Shown: positions 45,386 to 53,385 of the stretch, piece after piece | Position numbering within the stretch: position 1 is the first letter of the stretch | Layout: every line of letters begins with the position of its first letter | NCBI RefSeq assembly: GCF_000716605.1 | Contig: NZ_JNXE01000050.1 | Location: 1-64,000, forward strand | DNA: 64,000 nt | Direction of reading: 5' to 3' | Origin: Streptomyces sp. NRRL F-525 | GTDB taxonomy: Bacteria; Actinomycetota; Actinomycetes; Streptomycetales; Streptomycetaceae | The notes under the pieces: generated by a model | Database searches by the model: none | What the model saw: only the letters and a program-made list of their open reading frames with translations | Told to the model about the DNA's origin: nothing | Made by a program: the position numbers and the translations under genes

Positions 45386-46488
45386 GCCATCAGGGACTTC
45401 CAGGACCGGTTCCGCTTGAAGGGCAGTTCGAAGATCTGGGAGAAGAGCCATGCCGTCAGCACCGACACGGGCAGGCCCAGGAGGAGCGTGAAGCAAAAGG
45501 TGTGCAGCCCGGGCGCGACGAAATGCGGGGCCACTCGGCGGATGACGACCAGGACGATCGGCAGGTGGATCAGGTAGAGGCTGTAGGAGAAATCGCCGAG
45601 GCGCTGAAGGGGGCGCGTGGTCAACAGCCGTACGAGGAAGGCAGGTTGGCCGGTGGCGACCGCGGCGATGAGCATCGTCATGGCGGGGGCGATAGCGAGG
45701 TCGATCCAGAAGTAGTGGCGCACCGTCCAGACGGAACCCTGGACGAAGCCGAGCGCCAGCACCGGCAGGGCGGCCAGGACGGCGAACCACCCCCACGGCA
45801 GACGCCGAACCCGCTCCGACGCGACGACGATTCCCGCACCCACGACTCCGGCGACGAACACGGGGGCGAGATGCGGGGCGAGCCAGTTGTCGCCCTCGAC
45901 CGGGTTCGAGCCGGGGGCCAGCAGTCCGCGGACGACCACCGGGAGCGTCACGCACGCGACCGCGGCGGCCGCGCTGAACCGCCGCCGGACAAGGAGGACG
46001 AGGGGGAAGAGGAGATATAACTCGGCCTCCACTCCGATCGACCAGAAGGCGCCGTTCGGGGTCGGGGCGAAGAACACATCCTGAAGGACAAGGCCGTAGA
46101 CGAGAAGTGATGATCCGTCAGGCGGCCCGTAGTGCGAAGCCGGCACCACGAACAGCGAGATGGCGAGGCTCAGGGCCAGCGCCGCCCAGTACGGCGGCAG
46201 GATGCGCCAGGCGCGTCGGCGCAGGAACTGGGCGACACCGCCCGACCGCCAGCCGTGCCGGGCCGGGGAGATCGCGAGCGAGAAGCCGGACAGCACCAGG
46301 AAGAAGACGACGGCGATACGCCCGAACATCAGCACGTCCAGCACCCGGGGCGCCGAACTGTCGGGATACCCCGGGAAGGCGTACAGCCAGCAATGGAAAA
46401 GCACCACGTACAGCGCCGCCAGCCCGCGGAGACCGTCCAGCCCCAGCACCTGCCGACGTACGGGTGCCTCGCTCGCTCTCACATCCAC
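45283..46488 (-). CDS. Membrane acyltransferase, OafA/YrhL (acyltransferase-3) family
   Basis: Integral membrane protein of 401 residues with about ten helices. The family signature is near the N-terminus (LDGLRGLAALYVVLFHCW, with the His) followed by RRAWRILPPYW and ending with FSYSLYLIHLPI. It transfers acyl groups to sugars or peptidoglycan-type acceptors; the substrate is not defined. Its last 103 bases overlap the 3' end of the Ltp gene on the other strand, so the Pro/Ser-rich C-terminal tail (QNQPPVPEATPSRGK) may simply be extended until the first stop. No palindrome in front. Confidence 0.88.
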   Translation of the reverse strand: MDVRASEAPVRRQVLGLDGLRGLAALYVVLFHCWLYAFPGYPDSSAPRVLDVLMFGRIAVVFFLVLSGFSLAISPARHGWRSGGVAQFLRRRAWRILPPYWAALALSLAISLFVVPASHYGPPDGSSLLVYGLVLQDVFFAPTPNGAFWSIGVEAELYLLFPLVLLVRRRFSAAAAVACVTLPVVVRGLLAPGSNPVEGDNWLAPHLAPVFVAGVVGAGIVVASERVRRLPWGWFAVLAALPVLALGFVQGSVWTVRHYFWIDLAIAPAMTMLIAAVATGQPAFLVRLLTTRPLQRLGDFSYSLYLIHLPIVLVVIRRVAPHFVAPGLHTFCFTLLLGLPVSVLTAWLFSQIFELPFKRNRSWKSLMAQSRPSTTVPEEQNQPPVPEATPSRGKSPSAPVT

Positions 46489-46561
46489 TGAAACTGAAAT
46501 CGCTCGACCCTTTCTCCGACGCCACCCTCAGCGAGTGGTACGGGGCGTCCGGCCGGGCAGT

Positions 46562-47917
46562 TCAACGGTCGGGGTGGACCGCGACGACGGCCTTGTCGTT
46601 GCCCGGGTCCGGATCGCGGTCGCCGACGTACCAATCCTGGGCCGGTTTCTTGTCCTGGAGGGTCAGGGTGCCTTCGCCCGGTTCGCCGAGGCGCATCGTG
46701 AACGTGAAGGTCTGGGTCTTGCCGGGCTCCAGGGCCTTGATGTCACAGGTGTACGTGAAGGCGCCGTTCTCGCAGTAGGGCTCGTAGGCGTCCTCGTCGT
46801 ACTCCTGCATGGGCTGCTTCACCATCTCCATGCCGAGCGGCGGGCTGAACACCAGTTGCTCCGTGGCGCCGGCGTCGGCGGGGCCGTTGTTGCGGACGGT
46901 GAGCTTGAAGGTCCGCTCGGTGCCGGGGGCGCCGTACAGGTTCACGTCGGAGACCGAGTAGTCGGCGTAGGTGTCGAGCACCACGTTCGTCCAGCCGCCG
47001 CCCTTGGCGTAGGTGCCCTTCCTGGCAGCGGTGGCTTCAGGACGGAGGGCCGGACCGTCACCGTGGTCCCCACCGGCCATGACACCCCCATCTCCCGGCC
47101 TCATGTCCAGCGCCCGGGCCTCGCTGTTGAAGGAGGCGTACATCTGCGTCTTGGGTGTACGGAGCCGGAGCGCGGGCCGGACGGTCACGGTCTGCCCGGG
47201 CGCGATGCGGAGATCCGGGAACTCGCAGACCGTGATGTGGCCCTTGTAGAAGCCCGGATAACGGCAGTTGGCGTACCGCTCCTCGAACTTCATGCGTTCG
47301 AGGCCGACTTCGAGCACCAGCCCCCTGGCCGGCACCTCGCCGGTGTTCCGCACCACGATCGGCTCGCTCAGCACGGCCCCCGGACGAACTCCGCCGAGTG
47401 ACTTCGTCGTCAGTACCTCGACCACCGGCTCGCCTACGACAGCCTTCGTCCGCGCCGTGACCTTCTTCCCGCTCCGGCCCGTGTACGTGTACCGGACTTC
47501 CCCCGCATCTCCCGGCTTACTTCCCTTGGCCGCGACCAGAGAGACACCTCCATCCGACCTGCTGTCGTACTCGGAACGCACCGCACACGTCATATGCGTG
47601 GGGCTGCCCGTACAGTTCCCGCCTTTGCGCAGTACGACCGCGCTCTCCGCACCGGGCAGCACGTCCACGGTGAGGGTGTGATCGACGGGTCCCCTGCCAC
47701 CGGCGTGCACCTTGCCGTCGTCGACGGAGAAGTGGAACGGGTCCTTGCCCTGAGGGCCGGACTTGTCGCCGACGGGGCGTAAGTAGAACACCTCGGGCGC
47801 GGTGATGGAGGGTGCCTTGTTGGTTTCCCCGCTGCCACAGGATGTGACCGCCGCGAACAGGAAGGTGACGGCTGCTCCGGCGCCGACCGTGCGCTTCAGC
47901 GGACGACGCCTGTTCAC
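46562..47917 (-). CDS. Lipoprotein with CARDB/DUF11-like repeats
   Basis: Exported lipoprotein of 451 residues. The signal region (RRRPLKRTV, hydrophobic core) ends in AAVTSC-GSG, a lipobox with Cys near residue 27. The rest is beta-rich with two conserved-repeat-like blocks (SEPIVVRNTGEVPARGLVLEV and TFKLTVRNNGPADAG), as in CARDB/DUF11 domains, and Cys pairs around YANCRYPGFYKGHITVCEF and YCENGAFTYTC. No enzyme motif. Likely a surface-exposed structural or adhesive protein. ATG 47917 with GGGGGAG upstream. Repeat element 2 begins about 60 bases upstream of its promoter region. Confidence 0.82.
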   Translation of the reverse strand: MNRRRPLKRTVGAGAAVTFLFAAVTSCGSGETNKAPSITAPEVFYLRPVGDKSGPQGKDPFHFSVDDGKVHAGGRGPVDHTLTVDVLPGAESAVVLRKGGNCTGSPTHMTCAVRSEYDSRSDGGVSLVAAKGSKPGDAGEVRYTYTGRSGKKVTARTKAVVGEPVVEVLTTKSLGGVRPGAVLSEPIVVRNTGEVPARGLVLEVGLERMKFEERYANCRYPGFYKGHITVCEFPDLRIAPGQTVTVRPALRLRTPKTQMYASFNSEARALDMRPGDGGVMAGGDHGDGPALRPEATAARKGTYAKGGGWTNVVLDTYADYSVSDVNLYGAPGTERTFKLTVRNNGPADAGATEQLVFSPPLGMEMVKQPMQEYDEDAYEPYCENGAFTYTCDIKALEPGKTQTFTFTMRLGEPGEGTLTLQDKKPAQDWYVGDRDPDPGNDKAVVAVHPDR

Positions 47918-47979
47918 TGTCTCCCCCGTTTTCCCTCCGATGAGCTTGGGGGATCAACGTACTCCGTTCACCAGTGGAC

Positions 47980-48355
47980 GTTGGGCCACTCGCTTCTTGG
48001 CCAGTGTCGGGCTTCCACGGCCCGAGTAAAGGGCGCTCCCTGCGGTCGCGTCGGCTCCGCCGATTCCGCTTCGCTCCACCCTTGACTAGGGCCGCTCCAG
48101 CCCGTTTCAGAAGCGAGCGAGCGGCCCGGAGGAACGGGTGGCCAGGCAGACATCCCCCTAAGGTGTCCCCCGCGAAGCCCCCACCGGCCGGTAGCCGCTT
48201 AGCCCACCCGGCGTGCTGGCGAGACGCGAGCGCGCCCCGCTGCACCGGCCAGCAAGACAGTTCAGGCAGGGGGATGTCTGCCTGGCCACCCGTTCCTCCG
48301 GGCCGCTCGCTCGCTTCTGAAACGGGCTGGAGCGGCCCTAGTCAAGGGTGGAGCG
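47980..48355. repeat. Dispersed Streptomyces repeat element, copy 2
   Basis: Non-coding element with a 92-base unique left part, then an 88-base arm (48072-48159) that is a perfect inverted repeat of 48268-48355, around a 108-base core (48160-48267). The right end is exactly at the junction with the truncated PNPOx-like gene. Left part and core match repeat element 1 (8101-8660) closely. Long frames read through it (for example in the lipoprotein promoter region) are artefacts. It accounts for the gene-free stretch between 47918 and 48355. Confidence 0.85.
48072..48355. repeat. 88-bp perfect inverted repeat of element 2
   Basis: Left arm 48072-48159 begins CGCTCCACCCTTGACTAGGG and right arm 48268-48355 is its exact reverse complement over 88 bases; the loop is 108 bases. 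A transcript through it would form a very stable hairpin. Confidence 0.9.
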
Positions 48356-48948
48356 ACGTCAGGGAACACGCGGTACAGGGTCCAGGACGGGGCAGGGGTT
48401 TCCGGTTCGCGTTGTGCCAGTTCCCAGGCCGCCTCAGACGCCTGCGTCAACTCGTCCAGGGACGGCAGGACTTCGCTCTGGTGGCCGGTCAGGGCTGCTG
48501 CCAGGGCGCCTGTCGAGTGGGCGTGGAGGTCTGTCTGGGATTCGGTCGGGGTTGCCGGGAGGACCGGGCCTCGTAGGCGGACCTGGCGGCCGAGGCGGGG
48601 CCAGTAGAAGGCGAGGGCGGCGTAGGCGAAGCCCTTCAGTTGGTGGCCTTTGCGGCTCGTGGAGTGGGTCGCGAAGGACCAGCCCTCCTCGTCCGCGCCG
48701 TGCAGCATCACCATCCGTACGTCGGGGAGGCCGCCGCCCTCTGTCGCCGGGTCGCCGTCCCGCGTCGCCAGTGACATCACGTGGGGTTCGGGCTCACCCG
48801 CCGCCACTGCCTCCGCGAACCAGGTGGTGAAGAGGGGGAGGGGGGAGTCCGGGGTTGCCGTCGGGTCCAGGGGTGGGAGCTTGGTCAGCTCGGGGGCCCA
48901 TACGCGTAGTGATTTCAGTAGTTCGTGGAGGTCCGTTCCCGTTGCCAT
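48262..48948 (-). pseudogene. Pyridoxamine 5'-phosphate oxidase-like gene truncated by repeat element 2
   Basis: FMN-binding split-barrel protein of the PNPOx family. ATG 48948; family blocks include LATRDGDP, GGLPDVRMVMLHGADEEGWSFATH and STSRKGHQLKGFAYAALAFYWPRLGRQVRLRG. Native sequence stops after WTLYRVFPD at base about 48356; the frame then continues through the inverted repeat for 31 codons to a stop at 48262. Normal members carry a further C-terminal block of about 35-40 residues (the W-Q-G-R-x-x-R-L-H-D-R region) needed for dimerisation and substrate binding, and this is lost. The gene is most likely non-functional. Confidence 0.8.
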
Positions 48949-48958
48949 GGGGTGAGTA

Positions 48959-49837
48959 TCACCTCGGGGCCGGGGCGGGGTGGAAGTCGTAGCCCGCGAA
49001 GTCCTCCACCGGGCGGTAGCCGATGCGCTGGTACAGGGCGTTGCTCGTGGGGTTGGCCAGGTCCGTGAACAGGAGTACCTCGTCCGCGCCCGCCGCCCTT
49101 GCCATTGCGCTGACATCCACCGTCACCGCGCCCGCGTACCCCCGGCCCCTGAGGTCCGCCGGGGTGTAGACGGGGGCTACCCGGATCTGGCCGGCCACCT
49201 TCGGCGTGAGCCCGGCCATGGACACCGGCGTACCGTCCGGGGTCTCCCAGAGCGTGATCCCGCCGTACGCGATCCGGGAGTCGGCCCACTCGCCGGGGTC
49301 CTGCGAGGTGCCGCTCTCGCCGATCGCCTCGGTGAACTCGACGTACCAGCGCACGAGTTGCTCGCGGTCGTTTGCCGTCGCGACTCTCGGGCGGCCCGGT
49401 GGGGCGGGTTGTGGGGTCGTCAACTCGGCGAGTCGGTACAGGCGTTGGCGTGCGTGGAGTGCGGGTGACCGTCCCGTCCGTCGCGCCCATGCCTCCGCGA
49501 ACGTCGCTGCCGTGTCCAGTTCGCCCATGACTCCCGGCAACTCGTCGCCCCGCAAGGCCAATTGGGCGGCCAGCTCCGTGGCCTCCTCGGCGGTGAGGGG
49601 CGTCAGCATCAGGCGGCCGGGAGGTGTGCGGAAGAAGGCGGCCCGTACTTCGCCGTCGCGTTCCAGGGTGCCGAACACCGGGTCGCCCTCGCCGTACACC
49701 CGCAGCCCTCGGCTGCTCAGCGCCGCCGTCACCGTGAGGTGGACCGTGTGCAGCGCGGGGCGGGAACGCAGGAACTCCCCTGCCCGGGTGAGGAATTGGT
49801 CCAGGTCACCGGTGATGTGCCAGTCGTCGGTCGTCAC
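48959..49837 (-). CDS. GNAT-family N-acetyltransferase (two-domain)
   Basis: Protein of 292 residues with a C-terminal GNAT domain: VAGQIRVAPVYTPADLRGRGYAG contains the acetyl-CoA pyrophosphate loop (R-G-x-G-(Y/A)), and LFTDLANPTSNALYQRIGYRPV is the final helix-strand. The N-terminal half (residues 1-130) is a weaker, possibly degenerate GNAT-like domain. The acceptor is unknown. The stop lies 11 bases before the truncated PNPOx gene start, and the ATG overlaps the stop of the next GNAT gene (49834-49837), so the two GNATs are co-translated. Confidence 0.87.
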   Translation of the reverse strand: MTTDDWHITGDLDQFLTRAGEFLRSRPALHTVHLTVTAALSSRGLRVYGEGDPVFGTLERDGEVRAAFFRTPPGRLMLTPLTAEEATELAAQLALRGDELPGVMGELDTAATFAEAWARRTGRSPALHARQRLYRLAELTTPQPAPPGRPRVATANDREQLVRWYVEFTEAIGESGTSQDPGEWADSRIAYGGITLWETPDGTPVSMAGLTPKVAGQIRVAPVYTPADLRGRGYAGAVTVDVSAMARAAGADEVLLFTDLANPTSNALYQRIGYRPVEDFAGYDFHPAPAPR

Positions 49838-50433
49838 AGCTGGACCTCCGGGTCCGTCGCCAGCCGGCCGTGCAGGTGGACGTCACGGAACGCGTCCCGC
49901 CGGCCCGCCTCGAACATCGCCCCGCGCAACGTCCCCTCGGCCGGGAACCCGCAGCGCTCGGCGATCCGGCAGGACGCGTCGTGGCCGAGGGCATGGCCCA
50001 GTTCGAGGCGGTGCAGGCCCAGGTCGGTCAGGGCCCAGCGGGCGGCGAGGGTGAGGGCGCGGGTGGCTACGTTGCGGCCGCGGGCCTCGGGGAGGGTCCA
50101 GTAGCCGACGCGGGCGACGCGGATGACGTGGTCGATGTCGTTGACGCCGATGTGCCCCAGCGTCGTACCGCTGACCGCGTCCGTGACGCAGAACGACGCG
50201 CTGACGCCGTCCTCCGCGTTCTCGGCGCGGGAGCGCAGCGAGCTGCGGGCGCCGGTGACGTCCGTGACCGGCCGCAGGGGGGTGTTCCAGCGCTGGAACT
50301 CGGGGTCGGACACCCCGCGCAGCCAGTCCGTCACATCGGTGTCGTCGTCGGCGTCCCAGGGGCGCAGCCGAAGTCCATGACCGTTCAGCTCGGGGAAGGG
50401 GTGCTGGAGAGACCGCTCGCGTATGTGGGCCAT
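49834..50433 (-). CDS. GNAT-family N-acetyltransferase (RimJ/RimL-like)
   Basis: Acetyltransferase of 199 residues with the RimJ/RimL pattern: LRLRPWDADDD, GYWTLPEARGRNVATRAL (acetyl-CoA loop), and LHRLELGHALGHDASCRIAERCGFPAEG. Such proteins acetylate protein N-termini or small amines; the substrate is not known. ATG 50433 without a strong ribosome site. It overlaps the next GNAT gene by 4 bases. No palindrome in front, and the DUF35 gene at 50446 lies 12 bases upstream, so the group may extend the DoxX/DUF35 operon. Confidence 0.88.
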   Translation of the reverse strand: MAHIRERSLQHPFPELNGHGLRLRPWDADDDTDVTDWLRGVSDPEFQRWNTPLRPVTDVTGARSSLRSRAENAEDGVSASFCVTDAVSGTTLGHIGVNDIDHVIRVARVGYWTLPEARGRNVATRALTLAARWALTDLGLHRLELGHALGHDASCRIAERCGFPAEGTLRGAMFEAGRRDAFRDVHLHGRLATDPEVQL

Positions 50434-50445
50434 CGCGCCATTGAA

Positions 50446-50871
50446 TCAAGCGTCGCGCGCACCGGGTACGTCATTTCCCCTCGGCCTGAACACCGGCACC
50501 CCGTCCCGGAACGCCACCTCGACCGCCATCCCCGCGCGCAGTTCGGCGGGGCCTGCCTGCACCATTTCCGTCATCATCCGCGGGCCCTCCGCGAGGTCGA
50601 CGACGGCCGCCACGTACGGCACCCGCTCCCCGAAGGGCGGCAGGTCGTTGCGGTGGACGACGGACCAGGTGTAGAGGGTGGCGCGGCCGGTCGCGGGCCG
50701 CCAGGTGACGTTCTCGCTCCAGCAGTGCGGGCAGAACTCGCGCGGGTAGTGGTGGGCCCGGCCGCAGTCCGCGCAGTGGCGGAGGAGCAGGCGGCCCTGC
50801 GCCGCGGCCTCCCAGTAGGTGCGGGTGAACGCGTCGGGCTCGGGGACGTCGTAGCGCGGGGAGGCGGTCAT
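50446..50871 (-). CDS. Zn-ribbon/OB-fold (DUF35) protein, second copy
   Basis: Protein of 141 residues with four Cys in the zinc ribbon (C-x2-C in RHCADCGRAHHYP and C-x2-C in EFCPHCWS) and an OB-like barrel (ATLYTWSVVHRNDLPPFGERVPYVAAVVDL). The real start is ATG 50871, taken from the C-terminal end of a longer artefactual frame. TGATG overlaps the DoxX stop by one base, so it is co-translated with DoxX. It is the expected partner of the second Ltp protein at 44213. Operator 51325 controls both genes. Confidence 0.9.
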   Translation of the reverse strand: MTASPRYDVPEPDAFTRTYWEAAAQGRLLLRHCADCGRAHHYPREFCPHCWSENVTWRPATGRATLYTWSVVHRNDLPPFGERVPYVAAVVDLAEGPRMMTEMVQAGPAELRAGMAVEVAFRDGVPVFRPRGNDVPGARDA

Positions 50872-51320
50872 CAGAACCAGCCCAGGGCCGCGTCCACCGA
50901 CCACACCTGCCAGGACATCGCGAAGAGGGCCACGAGGGAGATGAGGGCCATCATCGCGTTCTGCCCCTGCTCCGCCCAGTCGTGGATCATCAGCGTGAAG
51001 TAGAGGACGTTGAGGAGCAGGCCCCCGACGAGCGCGGCCGGGGTGAGGAAGCCCACGACCAGGCCGAGGCCGACCGCCAGCTCGGCGTAGACGACGACGT
51101 ACGCCATCGTGCGCGGGCGCGGCGCGACCATCACGTCGAAGCCCGAACGGACCGCCGTCCAGCGGTGTTTGGCGGCGACGTCGGCCGCCCACGCGATGCC
51201 GGTGCCGCGCTCGAACCAGGCCTTCTTGTCCTTGTGCCGCCAGCTCTCCAGCCACCACAGCCCGAGTCCTATACGGAGGACCGCGAGCCAGTCCGCTCCG
51301 CTGAGCCAGATCGCATCCAT
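50871..51320 (-). CDS. DoxX-family membrane protein
   Basis: Integral membrane protein of 149 residues with four helices (residues about 12-28, 67-88, 94-110, 115-135), typical of DoxX. The family was named from a thiosulfate oxidase subunit but members near catabolic genes are often of unknown function; a quinone-linked or redox-support role is possible. ATG 51320 has no ribosome site, and the operator at 51325-51339 begins only 4 bases upstream, suggesting a leaderless mRNA or a wrong start. Coupled to DUF35 downstream. Confidence 0.85.
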   Translation of the reverse strand: MDAIWLSGADWLAVLRIGLGLWWLESWRHKDKKAWFERGTGIAWAADVAAKHRWTAVRSGFDVMVAPRPRTMAYVVVYAELAVGLGLVVGFLTPAALVGGLLLNVLYFTLMIHDWAEQGQNAMMALISLVALFAMSWQVWSVDAALGWF

Positions 51321-51324
51321 GAAT

Positions 51325-51339
51325 CTGACGGTACGTCAG
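51325..51339. promoter_or_regulatory. Catabolic operator copy 9 (CTGACG-GTA-CGTCAG)
   Basis: Perfect 6-3-6 palindrome immediately upstream of the DoxX ATG at 51320. Such closeness would block transcription start or overlap the -10 region. Confidence 0.75.
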
Positions 51340-51516
51340 AAGCTGAAGAAAGCCGAGAGCCGGCCATGAAAATCCTGTGGTCCGGCCGTGCCGCTGTGGG
51401 TCCCCCATGAATGCCCGGCAGATTGTTGACGATTTTGTTCGGGCCCGATTACGTTCGCAAGCGCAAGGCCAAGGAGCGGTCAGGAAGACGCGGTCGGGAA
51501 GACGAGAGGCAGCACG

Positions 51517-53169
51517 GTGAAGCACAGGGCAGTGAAGCGCAGGACGGTAGTCATGGGCATCGGCGCGACCGCGGGTGTCGCGGCGGTCGGCGGCATCGCG
51601 CTCAGCGCGAACGCGTCGAGCGACTCGAAGTCCTCCTCCTCGGACGCCCTGGTCTTCGCCCCGGACGCCTACACGAAGCTGACGAAGTCGGTCACGGACA
51701 CCGCCGGCACCAAGCACACGGTCGTCTACCACTTCTGGAAGGCGATCACGTACGTCGCCAAGCCGGTGGACGCCACCTACCAGTCGCTGATCGTCAGCGC
51801 CCCGGTGGAGATCGACGGCAAGGCGGTCGACGCGAGCAACGCCCCGATCCTGCTCGCCAACTCCGTCGGCGGCTACCTGCCCGCCTCCGTGTCGACGGCC
51901 ACCGAGGTCGGCGGCGGCGGTTCGGCGATGGGCGGCGGCGCGGCCCCCAGCGGCGCGCCCACCGGCTCGACCAGCTCTTCGGCCGCCCCGAGCGCCTCCG
52001 CCTCCGCGAGCGCCCCCGGCGCCAACGGCAACACCAACGCCACCGGCGGCGCCACCTCCAGCAACCAGCTCCTCGCGCTGGCCGCCGGTTACGTCGTCAT
52101 CGAGCCCGGCGCCCGCGGCCGTACCCTCAAGAACTCCAGCGGCGAGTACTACGGCACCGCCCCCGCCGCGATCGTCGACCTCAAGGCCGCGGTCCGCTAC
52201 ATCAAGTCGAACAAGGGCCGCATCCCCGGCAATGTGGAGCGGATCGTTTCTGCGGGTACCAGTGCCGGTGGCGCGCTGTCCTCGCTCCTCGGCGCGTCCG
52301 GTGACAGCCCGATCTACGACAAGTACCTCAAGGCGCTGGGCGCCGCCGACGCCTCCGACGCGATCTTCGCGACGGGCGCCTGGTGCCCGATCACCGACCT
52401 GGAGCACGCCGACGGCGCCTACGAGTGGAACTGGGGCGCCAACGACCTGAGCACCGGCAAGACGGTCGACCAGACGGTCTCCAAGGCGCTGCAGGCCCAG
52501 TTCGCCGAGTACCAGGCCGGCCTCAAGCTGCGCGGCCTCGGCGGCTTCGGGCCGCTGAACGCCCGCAACCTCGACGCGTACATGGTCAAGCAGTACCTGG
52601 AGCCCTCGGCGACCACGTACCTCGCCGCCCTCTCGGACTCCGCCCGCGCGACCTACCTGAAGGCCAACACCTTCATCACCTGGTCCGGCGGAAAGGCCAC
52701 CTTCACCTGGGCCGACTTCCTCACCCACGTCGGCGCCCGCAAGAAGGACGCCCCCGCCTTCGACGCCTTCGACCTGTCGGCCGGCGAGAACAACGAGTTC
52801 GGCACGGGCAAGACCCTGGCCCGCCACTTCACGGCGTACGGCGCGAAGAACGACTCGACCGGGCTGAGCAGCAAGCGGGTTCCGAGCGACGTCCCCGCCA
52901 AGCTCGACCTGATGAACCCGATGTACCACCTGGTCGAGAAGGTCAACCCGAACCGCTCCAAGCACTGGTGGATCCGCCTCGGCACCAAGGACTCGGACAC
53001 CGCGCTGACGGTCGCCGCCAACCTCGCCGCCCGCCTCGACAACCTCGGCGACGACGTGAACCACATCTACTACTGGGACGAGGGCCACGGCGCCAACACC
53101 GACCCGGGCGACTTCATCACCTGGATCGCCCAGGTGACGGGCCACAAGGCCAAGGGCAAGGGCAAGTAG
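51517..53169 (+). CDS. Secreted esterase, subtype-B tannase-like alpha/beta hydrolase
   Basis: Exported alpha/beta hydrolase of 550 residues. A twin-arginine-like signal (VKRRTVVMGIGATAG) is followed by the mature enzyme with the nucleophile elbow GTSAGGALS (G-x-S-x-G) near residue 248 and the catalytic His in YYWDEGHGAN near residue 520. The general arrangement fits subtype-B tannases/feruloyl esterases. An unusual Gly/Ser/Ala-rich insert of about 50 residues (around GGGGSAMGGGAAPSGAP, residues 130-180) sits between the first strands and the elbow. GTG 51517 follows AGAGG. A strong hairpin terminator follows at 53188-53230. Substrate not proven. Confidence 0.85.
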   Translation: MKHRAVKRRTVVMGIGATAGVAAVGGIALSANASSDSKSSSSDALVFAPDAYTKLTKSVTDTAGTKHTVVYHFWKAITYVAKPVDATYQSLIVSAPVEIDGKAVDASNAPILLANSVGGYLPASVSTATEVGGGGSAMGGGAAPSGAPTGSTSSSAAPSASASASAPGANGNTNATGGATSSNQLLALAAGYVVIEPGARGRTLKNSSGEYYGTAPAAIVDLKAAVRYIKSNKGRIPGNVERIVSAGTSAGGALSSLLGASGDSPIYDKYLKALGAADASDAIFATGAWCPITDLEHADGAYEWNWGANDLSTGKTVDQTVSKALQAQFAEYQAGLKLRGLGGFGPLNARNLDAYMVKQYLEPSATTYLAALSDSARATYLKANTFITWSGGKATFTWADFLTHVGARKKDAPAFDAFDLSAGENNEFGTGKTLARHFTAYGAKNDSTGLSSKRVPSDVPAKLDLMNPMYHLVEKVNPNRSKHWWIRLGTKDSDTALTVAANLAARLDNLGDDVNHIYYWDEGHGANTDPGDFITWIAQVTGHKAKGKGK

Positions 53170-53187
53170 CACCCGCCCGCCGCGACC

Positions 53188-53230
53188 ACGACGCCGAGCC
53201 CCACCGCGCACCGTGCGGGCTCGGCGTCGT
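53188..53230 (+). terminator. Hairpin terminator after the tannase-like gene
   Basis: ACGACGCCGAGCCC (53188-53201) and GGGCTCGGCGTCGT (53217-53230) are exact reverse complements with a 15-base loop, 18 bases after the stop codon. Typical intrinsic-like terminator of GC-rich genomes without a T tract. Confidence 0.75.
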
Positions 53231-53385
53231 CCACGTTTCCCGGCCGCGGCGCCCTCCCGCGCATCCCACAACCAGAGCCCCTACGCCACCGACCTCACCC
53301 ACTCCTCCACACCCGTGATCGATCCGCAACCAATTCCGGGCTTGACCGAGACCCATCAACGTGGGACGTGATTACGCTCGCGCTC

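Noticed and set aside
47517..48245. Long minus-strand open frame crossing the lipoprotein gene start and element 2
   Set aside because: Its translation is Arg/Gly/Pro-rich, overlaps the lipoprotein gene in another frame and consists partly of the repeat element. It is a GC-frame artefact.
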